DNA from: Caryophanales bacterium UBA6448 | GTDB lineage: Bacteria > Bacillota_I > Bacilli_A > RF39 > UBA660 | Length of the DNA: 6,401 nucleotides | Assembly (NCBI GenBank): GCA_002439555.1 | Contig: DJOC01000045.1 | Coordinates: 1-6,401, forward strand | Reading direction: 5' to 3' | In this document: positions 1 through 4,853 of the stretch, one piece after another | Layout: every line of letters starts with the position of its first letter | How positions within the stretch are numbered: position 1 is the stretch's first letter | Notes under the pieces: generated by a model | What the model was told of the DNA's origin: nothing | Databases searched by the model: none | Seen by the model: only the letters and a program-made list of their open reading frames with translations | Made by a program: the position numbers and the translations under genes

Positions 1-51
1 TTTTTTAAGTATTAAATAATAAAAATAACCCATAATAATATTGGTGATAGA

Positions 52-267
52 ATGGAATATAAAAATGTACCTAATATGTTAAGTACAAAAGATGTAATGT
101 ATCTTGAGGATATGTTTAAATGGAATTATGGAGCATTTAAAAGTACTTCGAATATAACTACTAAAGATGCAAATATTAAAAAAATACTAAATAAATGCTC
201 TAAAATATGTAAACAAAATATGGAAAGTATTTTAGATATTTTAAAGGATGGTAAGGCAAATGAATAA
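52..267 (+). CDS. Small CotF-like spore coat family protein (71 aa)
   Basis: This 71-residue soluble protein has no signal peptide and no membrane segment, and looks largely helical. Its core, LSTKDVMYLEDMFKWN at residues 10-25 followed by a second helix ending ESILDILK, resembles small CotF-like proteins of Bacillota, which commonly begin with an LSTKDLxYLxDMFxWN-type stretch. Those proteins are associated with the spore coat, although the molecular role of the family is poorly defined. The start is supported by GGTGAT at 43-48, three bases before the ATG. The stop overlaps the start of the next gene, which encodes a second CotF-like protein, so the two are very likely co-translated and may interact. 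I see no convincing promoter in the 51 bases upstream, so the unit may begin outside the window. The family call comes from remembered sequence patterns and not from a search; a spore role would also require a spore-forming host, which the window does not show. Confidence 0.6.
   Translation: MEYKNVPNMLSTKDVMYLEDMFKWNYGAFKSTSNITTKDANIKKILNKCSKICKQNMESILDILKDGKANE
243..256 (+). promoter_or_regulatory. Ribosome binding site fixing the start of the second CotF-like gene
   Basis: AAAGGATGG (243-251) and AAGG (253-256) lie inside the end of the preceding gene. An in-frame ATG at 248 is embedded in this purine-rich tract and has no spacing from it. The ATG at 260 is 8 bases from the first tract and 3 from the second. 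I therefore take 260 as the start, which gives an 8-base overlap with the upstream coding region. Confidence 0.55.
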
Positions 268-574
268 CACAATTAAAAACAAAATGGTAACTGTTCCAAA
301 AGGAATAAAATTAAATGATGAAGACTATTTAAATAGTGTATTATCTTCGTTTAAAGAAATGTCTAAAAATTATAGTATTGTTTTAACTGAATCTAGTAAT
401 GAGCCATTATATAAAACTTTAAAGAAACAATATGATACAATAACAAATATGCAAAGAAGTTTATTTGAGCTTATGTTTGAATATGGGTGGTATTCTTTAG
501 AAAAGGCACCAAAAACTAGTCTAGATAGTAAATATAGTACCTTAAATACCCAGTTAAAAGATTTAGAAAATTAA
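260..574 (+). CDS. CotF-like spore coat protein (104 aa)
   Basis: This 104-residue soluble, mostly helical protein resembles the Coat F family (the group that includes Bacillus CotF). Recognisable parts are DEDYLNSVLSSFKEMSKNYS at about residues 20-39, the middle section ESSNEPLYKTL at about 44-54, and the C-terminal block QRSLFELMFEYGWYSLEKAP at about 65-84. The last corresponds to the family's typical LFxLMxxxGWYxLExA region. In sporulating Bacillota these proteins are structural components of the spore coat, but homologues also occur in genomes of uncertain sporulation capacity. The gene overlaps the shorter CotF-like gene upstream by 8 bases, which fits translational coupling. The first three residues after the chosen start are MNN; a start at 248 would add four residues. 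It converges with the sortase gene and shares a hairpin terminator with it. The family call is fairly good; the cellular role is inferred. Confidence 0.68.
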   Translation: MNNTIKNKMVTVPKGIKLNDEDYLNSVLSSFKEMSKNYSIVLTESSNEPLYKTLKKQYDTITNMQRSLFELMFEYGWYSLEKAPKTSLDSKYSTLNTQLKDLEN

Positions 575-601
575 AAAAATGGTAAATATTTATCATTTTT
601 T
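574..601. terminator. Bidirectional intrinsic terminator between converging genes
   Basis: Six A residues (574-579) and six T residues (596-601) flank an inverted repeat, TGGTAAA with TTTATCA, which forms a hairpin with one G-T wobble and a very short AT loop. Read from either strand, the hairpin is followed by a U-run. It can therefore end both the CotF-like transcript and the sortase transcript. It starts in the TAA stop codon of the plus-strand gene and ends in the TAA of the sortase gene, an extremely compact arrangement. The stem is AT-rich, so its strength is uncertain. Confidence 0.65.
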
Positions 602-1421
602 ATTTTTGAACATATTTAATTAGTTTTGCGTGAACAACCATTTTATCATTATCATTGTAGCAAGTAGATAATGTTAATACTTTATCATCATTTGTAACAT
701 CAGTTTCAAAATTATAACTAGATCTTTCCTTTATTAAATTTATAAAACTTTCAAATTCATTATCACTAAAGGAAGTTTTTAAATAATCACTAGTCGTAGC
801 AATTTTATATACACTAAATATTTGCCAAATTGAATTTTCTTTTTCAGTGGATATTTTTATAATATAGTTATCTTTATTACTTTGCCAAGAGGATTTTAAA
901 GTATCTTTTAAAGAGCCAAACATAGTTCCATTAATTCTCCCGTGTCCATAAATAATAGTATTTTTATCATTTAGTTCATTATTACGATAATCTAAAAATA
1001 TCCAGCCAGCATTATTATATGTTTTGTCAAATGATCTATTTAAATAATAATCATTATCAGTATTTTGTACAAAAGGATAGTTAATATTTGTTCCCATAAC
1101 TTTAATAAATCCAATAGTATCAGGGTTAAATGTTTTAAGTTTGTTAATATCTACATCGATAAATTTTAAATTCATATAATCAAAATATATATCTTTTTCA
1201 TCTTCATTGATAATGATTTCATTATCATAACTTTTTTCATTTATTTCATAGGTTTCAGCAACCTTTTTAATAATATCATTGGTATTATTATTGTCTATAA
1301 GCCACATAATTACCTTAATTAAAGAAAATAAAAAAACTATTAACATTATTAGAAAAAATATTAATAAGCACAAATTCTTAATATTTAGTTTTTTTCTTTT
1401 TTTAATAACTATATTTTCCAT
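600..1421 (-). CDS. Class B sortase (273 aa) with Lys at the catalytic Arg position
   Basis: Sortases are membrane-anchored cysteine transpeptidases that cut a sorting motif in a substrate and join it to the cell wall or another protein. From the ATG at 1421 the protein has a basic N-terminus, one membrane segment (about residues 17-42), a charged linker, and an external catalytic domain. Class B features are YYLNRSFDKTYNNAGWIFLD (about 125-144), YGH with catalytic His160, the GTMFGSLK stretch (165-172), and LSTC with catalytic Cys254. The essential Arg normally follows the Cys just before a VVxAK-like strand. Here the aligned residue is Lys260 (DKMVVHAK) and no other Arg lies nearby. An upstream ATG at 1439 would add six residues, but it lies 5' of the best -10 box and, like 1421, has no Shine-Dalgarno site. 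No gene in the window encodes a visible sorting signal, so the substrate must be elsewhere. The gene is divergent from the lipoprotein operon. Family call firm; activity and specificity unknown. Confidence 0.93.
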   Translation of the reverse strand: MENIVIKKRKKLNIKNLCLLIFFLIMLIVFLFSLIKVIMWLIDNNNTNDIIKKVAETYEINEKSYDNEIIINEDEKDIYFDYMNLKFIDVDINKLKTFNPDTIGFIKVMGTNINYPFVQNTDNDYYLNRSFDKTYNNAGWIFLDYRNNELNDKNTIIYGHGRINGTMFGSLKDTLKSSWQSNKDNYIIKISTEKENSIWQIFSVYKIATTSDYLKTSFSDNEFESFINLIKERSSYNFETDVTNDDKVLTLSTCYNDNDKMVVHAKLIKYVQK

Positions 1422-1422
1422 A

Positions 1423-1438
1423 TGATTTAAGTATAGCA
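1423..1438 (-). promoter_or_regulatory. Extended -10 promoter of the sortase gene, likely giving a near-leaderless mRNA
   Basis: On the minus strand TGCTATACT (1438-1430) is a good extended -10 element. The region 17-18 bases upstream is only T/A-rich and gives no recognisable -35. Seven bases past the -10 puts the start site near 1423, two bases before the ATG at 1421. No Shine-Dalgarno sequence is present. AT-rich DNA gives chance -10 matches, so confidence is moderate. Confidence 0.5.
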
Positions 1439-1466
1439 TAAAATTTTAACTTTTTAAAATAATTAA

Positions 1467-1502
1467 TTGATTAAAATTATAGTTTTTGTTATACTTGTTT
1501 TA
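1467..1502 (+). promoter_or_regulatory. Promoter of the lipoprotein-metalloprotease operon
   Basis: TTGATT (1467-1472) and TATACT (1490-1495) are separated by 17 bases, with TG at 1487-1488 making an extended -10. This is a near-consensus vegetative (SigA-type) promoter. The predicted start site is near 1502, at the first base of the Shine-Dalgarno site, so the leader would be only about 9 nt. It lies back to back with the sortase promoter. Confidence 0.72.
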
Positions 1503-1509
1503 AGGTGAT
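1502..1509 (+). promoter_or_regulatory. Shine-Dalgarno site setting the lipoprotein start at 1511
   Basis: AAGGTGAT matches the extended 3' end of 16S rRNA and is placed correctly for the ATG at 1511. The in-frame GTG at 1505 is part of this site and is not a start. Confidence 0.8.
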
Positions 1510-1510
1510 T

Positions 1511-2029
1511 ATGTTGAAAAAAGTTATGATAATGGTACTAATGATTGGTTCTTTATTCTTATGTGGTTGTGGTAAGAATGAAAGCAATAATAATAAAGAA
1601 AAAGAGAATATTACTTATACAAATAAATTTGAATGTACTAAAGAAGACACTTTAACAAAAGATCAAGTTTTTTATGTTACTAAAGAGGAACCTGTTAATG
1701 GGGAAAAAGGTGATGCAGTTAAAGTTACATATTCTAGATCATATGATTTTGATGAAAATGGTGAAAATCTCCTTGCATATTATGACATAACAACATATGA
1801 TTATATTTTAGATTATGATATGGATAAACAAAAAGCATATTATGAAAATAATTGTAAAGAAATAGATCAAAAAACATATAAATCTTGTGAAGTAATCTTA
1901 GATGATAAGAGGGTAGTTGTAACCTCAGAAATTGATTTATCCTCTGAAGTTGCTAAAGAATATCTTACTACTGTTTCTCTTAACGATGTTAAAGAAAATT
2001 ATGCTGATACTCCATATACTTGTAAGTAG
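1511..2029 (+). CDS. Lipoprotein of unknown function (172 aa)
   Basis: The N-terminus is a lipoprotein signal peptide: MLKK, a hydrophobic stretch, then the lipobox LCGC with Cys20 as the predicted lipidated residue, followed by a low-complexity Asn/Lys/Glu linker (about 22-34). The mature part is acidic, rich in Tyr and Asp, and probably beta-rich. It contains four further cysteines (42, 115, 126 and 171), an even number that could form two disulfides outside the cell. The general architecture resembles small DUF1307/YehR-like lipoproteins, but I cannot confirm this and assign no family. It should be anchored to the outer face of the membrane. It is the first gene of a four-gene unit driven from the promoter at 1467-1495, and its TAG stop overlaps the ribosome binding site of the next gene. 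No sortase sorting motif is present at the C-terminus. The start at 1511 is chosen over the GTG at 1505 because of the Shine-Dalgarno position. Confidence 0.85.
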   Translation: MLKKVMIMVLMIGSLFLCGCGKNESNNNKEKENITYTNKFECTKEDTLTKDQVFYVTKEEPVNGEKGDAVKVTYSRSYDFDENGENLLAYYDITTYDYILDYDMDKQKAYYENNCKEIDQKTYKSCEVILDDKRVVVTSEIDLSSEVAKEYLTTVSLNDVKENYADTPYTCK

Positions 2030-2034
2030 GTGAT
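2028..2034 (+). promoter_or_regulatory. Shine-Dalgarno site overlapping the lipoprotein stop codon
   Basis: AGGTGAT sits on the TAG stop at 2027-2029 and is 8 bases (from the AGG) before the ATG at 2039. An in-frame GTG at 2030 lies within the site and is therefore rejected as a start. The arrangement suggests translational coupling of the two genes. Confidence 0.75.
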
Positions 2035-2038
2035 TGGT

Positions 2039-2272
2039 ATGAAATATGGAATATATAGTTATGAAGAAAGACTTAAAAATCCTAATCTACCTTTAATAGA
2101 TTTTGAGTATTTAGTTAATCATCCAGAATGCATTAATTATGTATGGGAAAAATATTTAATGGATATTAATTTTCAAAATAAAGTAAATGAAAAGATGCTA
2201 TATGATGAAAATTTCAAAAATAGGTTTAATAGTTTGTTTAGTGGTTATCTAAACAAGGAAAAGAGTAGATAA
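2039..2272 (+). CDS. Small protein of unknown function with a tandem 14-residue motif (77 aa)
   Basis: I do not recognise this protein. It is 77 residues, soluble, with no signal peptide or membrane segment, and rich in aromatic and charged residues. Two units with the pattern LxDxNFxN[K/R]xN follow one another with a period of 14: LMDINFQNKVN (residues 40-50) and LYDENFKNRFN (54-64). The segment YLVNHPECINYVWEKYL (24-40) may be a more diverged preceding helix pair. A short helical repeat or adaptor is possible. The gene lies between the lipoprotein gene (coupled through an overlapping ribosome binding site) and the metalloprotease-like gene, which begins one base after its stop. It is therefore almost certainly expressed with both. 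A cytoplasmic location is inferred from the absence of export signals. Whether it binds the cytoplasmic N-terminal part of the next protein is only a guess. Confidence 0.8.
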   Translation: MKYGIYSYEERLKNPNLPLIDFEYLVNHPECINYVWEKYLMDINFQNKVNEKMLYDENFKNRFNSLFSGYLNKEKSR

Positions 2273-2273
2273 T

Positions 2274-3455
2274 ATGTATAAGTATTTATTTGATATAAGT
2301 TATAATAATAAAGTTTTTTCTATCTTTTTAGGAGAAAACAATCATAAAGCATTTTTAGAAAGTAAAGATGGAAAATATTTCTATCCTTTATACGATGACT
2401 ATTTGTATTTAAACGATACGTTTAATAAGAAAAATTTTGTTAGTTATAAAATTGAAAAATTTAATTTTAAGGAAAAAGTAATGATTAAATCTACTGCGGT
2501 TGCACTTGCACTTTTAACTCTTAATACAGCCGCAAGTCTAAAAGATAAACCTAAATCTATGGATGAGGATGATATTGGAGAAAGTAAGAGTGTGATTGCT
2601 GAAATAATCGAAAATGGTCCACACTTTGAAGTTTCGGAGAATAAAATTACCTCAAAAGCGGATTTAGATAAATTCTTAGGATACGAAAGTGTTACTGATG
2701 AGATGTTATATAGTGCAATTGAGGAAAATAATCAATTAACGAATGATGATAAAGAAAAATTAAAAAATGTAATAGTTAAAATAAAGGAAAAGTCTGAAAA
2801 TTTTGATTTTAGAATTTTTTATGAAAATGTTAAAACGTTAAATATTTATATGATGGATAATAGTTCAATGGCTAAGGAGTATGGATTAGGTGTAAAAGGT
2901 TGTTATGATGTTAAAAAAAATACAATTTTTTATACTGATAGTAGTAATGATGAAATTTTGTATCATGAAATGTGCCATACACTATTTGATTATTATCGAA
3001 ACGATAATGGTAAAATTGTTTATAAATTTAATGAAACCGGTCAGTCTTTAGGAGAGGCTATGAATACAAAAATAACTAATTTTATAGTGCAAGATTCATC
3101 CTATGGATATCAATGTTCTATTTTAGACTTTTTACTTGTAAACTCACCATATTCATTAACAGAATATAATTATGAAGGTATAAATGGTTATAAAGAAAAA
3201 CTTGTAAAAGATTTTCCAACCATTGATATTGATTTTATATTTAATGTAATTGATTGTATAACAACCACTCAAAATAATCATAATATTTCAATTAGTTTAG
3301 ATAAAGCACCAGCTTTTATCGAGGAACTTTTTAATTTTGTAAAAATAAATCCAGATTCATATCCATATTTTAAAGTAATATGCGAGTATGTTAATGATGA
3401 TGTTGTTCAAAAATATGAAAATGAATTTGAAAACTTAAAGGGTATCAAAAGATGA
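2274..3455 (+). CDS. Membrane-anchored putative zinc metalloprotease (HEMCH motif, 393 aa)
   Basis: The protein appears to have three parts: an aromatic-rich N-terminal domain (about 1-68), a single moderately hydrophobic segment (about 70-88, preceded by FKEKVMIK), and a large C-terminal part. The latter contains DEILYHEMCHTLF (226-238) with the zinc-protease signature HExxH at 231-235. Glu261 in SLGEAMNTKITNF is a plausible third zinc ligand, as in gluzincin-type peptidases, 26 residues after the motif. The basic residues before the membrane segment predict the N-terminus inside and the catalytic part outside. I do not recognise a named family, so peptidase activity is inferred from the motif and its setting. 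The Shine-Dalgarno site at the chosen start is weak (AGAG at 2262-2265), and the start lies one base after the previous stop. A stronger site precedes an internal ATG at 2481, from which the hydrophobic segment would read as a signal peptide. The stop overlaps the next gene's start (ATGA). Confidence 0.78.
   Translation: MYKYLFDISYNNKVFSIFLGENNHKAFLESKDGKYFYPLYDDYLYLNDTFNKKNFVSYKIEKFNFKEKVMIKSTAVALALLTLNTAASLKDKPKSMDEDDIGESKSVIAEIIENGPHFEVSENKITSKADLDKFLGYESVTDEMLYSAIEENNQLTNDDKEKLKNVIVKIKEKSENFDFRIFYENVKTLNIYMMDNSSMAKEYGLGVKGCYDVKKNTIFYTDSSNDEILYHEMCHTLFDYYRNDNGKIVYKFNETGQSLGEAMNTKITNFIVQDSSYGYQCSILDFLLVNSPYSLTEYNYEGINGYKEKLVKDFPTIDIDFIFNVIDCITTTQNNHNISISLDKAPAFIEELFNFVKINPDSYPYFKVICEYVNDDVVQKYENEFENLKGIKR
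2469..2483 (+). promoter_or_regulatory. Possible internal translation start in the metalloprotease gene
   Basis: AAGGA (2469-2473) is 7 bases before an in-frame ATG at 2481 (Met70). The product from this start would begin MIKSTAVALALLTLNTAAS, which resembles a secretory signal peptide with an AxA-like end. The site may be chance, because the bases also encode FKEK. Confidence 0.3.
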
Positions 3456-3844
3456 AAAAATATAGTTTGTTTAAGGAAGTTAAGATAAGTAATATTATTT
3501 TAGTTGTCTTAGGAATAGGATTATGTATAATGTCTTTAGTTATTGATGAAAAATTTCATTATACTTATTTAATATTAACAATTTTATTATTAGCCATCTT
3601 TATTAGAGATTTAAAAAAATATTTTAATTTAAAAAATAATGGTAAACTTATTAAGAATGCAAATTATAAAATAATTTATCAAAATGGTAAAAACTATTTA
3701 AAAGTATTTTATAAAGATAATAATTTAGATTATGAAATAATCGGAAAGCTTACTTTTAAAAGTAAGGAAAAATCTGGTAAAACCGATATATTAGTAAATA
3801 AAAAAGACCCAAATGAATTTTATGCATTTGGACCTTTAAAATAA
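3452..3844 (+). CDS. Two-TM membrane protein of unknown function (130 aa)
   Basis: The protein has a short basic N-terminus, two hydrophobic segments (about residues 13-31 and 37-51) joined by a tight loop, a basic stretch (RDLKKYF), and a C-terminal soluble domain (about 65-130) with alternating polar and hydrophobic residues suggesting beta strands. The segment TDILVNKKDPNEFYAF (111-126) recalls small DUF3592-like membrane proteins, but I cannot confirm this. The positive residues on both sides of the hairpin predict both termini in the cytoplasm. It is the last gene of the four-gene unit. Its ATG overlaps the TGA of the metalloprotease gene (ATGA), and AAAGGG at 3437-3442 provides a well-spaced ribosome binding site. 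Close coupling suggests that it acts with, or helps place, the metalloprotease-like protein; this is an inference from gene order only. Confidence 0.82.
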   Translation: MKKYSLFKEVKISNIILVVLGIGLCIMSLVIDEKFHYTYLILTILLLAIFIRDLKKYFNLKNNGKLIKNANYKIIYQNGKNYLKVFYKDNNLDYEIIGKLTFKSKEKSGKTDILVNKKDPNEFYAFGPLK

Positions 3845-3889
3845 CTTTTACCTTTCTTTTGTAAAGATAATTATAATGATGGTAAAAGT
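3844..3889 (+). other. Inverted repeat in the 3' untranslated region of the operon
   Basis: ACTTTTACC (3844-3852) and GGTAAAAGT (3881-3889) are perfect 9-base inverted repeats. Between them is a smaller hairpin, TCTTT/AAAGA (3855-3859 and 3863-3867). No U-run follows, so this is not a typical terminator by itself. It begins at the last base of the stop codon of the two-TM gene. It could stabilise the 3' end or act as a tandem stop with the next hairpin. Confidence 0.5.
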
Positions 3890-3892
3890 ATT

Positions 3893-3924
3893 TAGTTAGA
3901 AATTTCTTTTTTCTAACTATTTTT
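3893..3924 (+). terminator. Intrinsic terminator of the lipoprotein-metalloprotease operon
   Basis: TAGTTAGAAA (3893-3902) pairs perfectly with TTTCTAACTA (3910-3919) around a 7-base loop, followed directly by TTTTT (3920-3924). This is a clear Rho-independent terminator about 50 bases after the last gene of the unit. The 160 bases between the genes at 3844 and 4005 hold this hairpin, the one before it, and the next promoter; I see no gene there. Confidence 0.85.
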
Positions 3925-3958
3925 ATTATGCTCTAATTTTTAAAATATATACATATAA

Positions 3959-3994
3959 TTGCCTTTTTTTAGGTTTTATTTTATAATTTAATTG
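3959..3994 (+). promoter_or_regulatory. Promoter of the RNA-modification operon
   Basis: TTGCCT (3959-3964) and a perfect TATAAT (3982-3987) are separated by 17 bases. The predicted start site is near 3994, the first base of GGTGATGG (3994-4001), the ribosome binding site for the ATG at 4005. The leader would thus be about 11 nt. The spacer contains most of a run of seven T (3964-3970). Confidence 0.78.
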
Positions 3995-4004
3995 GTGATG
4001 GAAA

Positions 4005-4853
4005 ATGCTTATATCAAATTGGCAAGATTATAAAATAATTAAAGCTAGTAATGGTCAAAAGTTAGAAAAATGGAATAATATTAAATTATTAAGACCAGAT
4101 CCTATTGTAATGTGGAATTTAGGTGATATTTCAGAAAATGAATGTGATGCTGTTTATTATAGGTCAAATACAGGTGGAGGTTATTGGAAAAATATTAAAA
4201 ATATTCCTGCATATTGGCAAATTAAATATAATGATTTAGTTTTTAATATTAAACAAATGGGTTTTAAACATACAGGACTTTTCCCAGAACAAGCAGTAAA
4301 TTGGGATAGGATGATTAAAAAGATTAAAGAAAGTGGTAGAAAAGATGTTAAAGTATTAAATCTTTTTGCATATACAGGTGGTGCCACAGTTGCGTGTCTT
4401 TCTGCAGGGGCTAGTGTAGTTCATGTTGATTCTTCGAAAGGAATTAATGATTGGGCAAAGGAAAATGTAAAATCATCTGGCTTTGAGGATAGGACTGTAC
4501 GCTTTTTAGTGGATGATGTAAAAAAGTTTGTTCAAAGAGAAATTCGAAGAGGCAATAAATATGATGCAATTATAATGGATCCTCCGAGCTATGGAAGAGG
4601 TAGTAATAATGAAGTATGGTCTATTGAAAAAGATTTAGATGGCCTTCTTAAAAATTGTAAAGAAATACTTAAGGATGATTTTTTATTTGTATGCGTTAAT
4701 ACTTATACAGCCAATTTATCACTTTTAACTTTAGAAAATATATTGAAAGTTCATTTTAATAATAATATCAAAATTGATGAAATAGCCCTTCCTATTGAAA
4801 ATACTAATTTATATTTGCCTTGTGGTATAACTGGTTGGATTACAAATGACTAA
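4005..4853 (+). CDS. Class I SAM-dependent RNA methyltransferase, RlmI-like (282 aa)
   Basis: This is a Rossmann-fold methyltransferase of the group that includes the 23S rRNA methyltransferases RlmI and RlmK. Motif I is LNLFAYTGGATVACLSAGA (118-136), which binds S-adenosylmethionine. The acidic residue of motif II is Asp142 in HVDSS, motif III is VDDV (169-172), and motif IV is the catalytic DPPSYGRG (192-199). The N-terminal 100 residues contain an RSNTGGGYW segment (53-61) and a GLFPEQAVNW segment (91-100), as in the shorter PUA-less members of the family. At 282 residues it lacks the PUA domain of E. coli RlmI (about 400 residues), so the exact target base cannot be stated. It starts with a strong ribosome binding site and overlaps the downstream pseudouridine synthase gene by 8 bases, supporting a joint role in rRNA or tRNA modification in the cytoplasm. 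The fold is certain; the substrate is inferred. Confidence 0.9.
   Translation: MLISNWQDYKIIKASNGQKLEKWNNIKLLRPDPIVMWNLGDISENECDAVYYRSNTGGGYWKNIKNIPAYWQIKYNDLVFNIKQMGFKHTGLFPEQAVNWDRMIKKIKESGRKDVKVLNLFAYTGGATVACLSAGASVVHVDSSKGINDWAKENVKSSGFEDRTVRFLVDDVKKFVQREIRRGNKYDAIIMDPPSYGRGSNNEVWSIEKDLDGLLKNCKEILKDDFLFVCVNTYTANLSLLTLENILKVHFNNNIKIDEIALPIENTNLYLPCGITGWITND

Noticed and set aside
1..51. Promoter for the CotF-like genes
   Set aside because: Only generic AT-rich matches such as CATAAT (31-36) are present, with no paired -35; the unit may be read from outside the window.
1505..1507. GTG as the lipoprotein start
   Set aside because: The GTG is part of the Shine-Dalgarno site AAGGTGAT. The ATG at 1511 is correctly spaced and gives a normal lipoprotein signal peptide.
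2030..2032. GTG as the start of the 77-residue protein
   Set aside because: It lies within AGGTGAT; the ATG at 2039 is properly spaced from that site.
2913..2920. Run of eight A in the metalloprotease gene, upstream of the HEMCH codons, as a phase-variation switch
   Set aside because: Runs of this length are expected by chance in DNA this AT-rich, the frame is intact, and it simply encodes Lys-Lys-Asn.
3452..3455. Alternative genetic code (TGA read as Trp)
   Set aside because: Trp is TGG throughout, no gene contains an in-frame TGA, and the TGA at 3453-3455 sits in a normal ATGA stop/start overlap.
1511..3844. A sortase substrate encoded beside the sortase
   Set aside because: None of the four products ends in a sorting motif followed by a hydrophobic stretch and basic tail.
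3964..3970. Run of seven T in the promoter spacer of the methyltransferase operon as a slippage-controlled switch
   Set aside because: The run is short, the spacer is the ideal 17 bases, and on/off control of an RNA-modification operon has no support here.
4181..4387. A 68-codon open frame on the minus strand inside the methyltransferase gene
   Set aside because: It lies wholly within a strongly supported plus-strand gene, and its product shows no recognisable features beyond those expected of an antisense frame.
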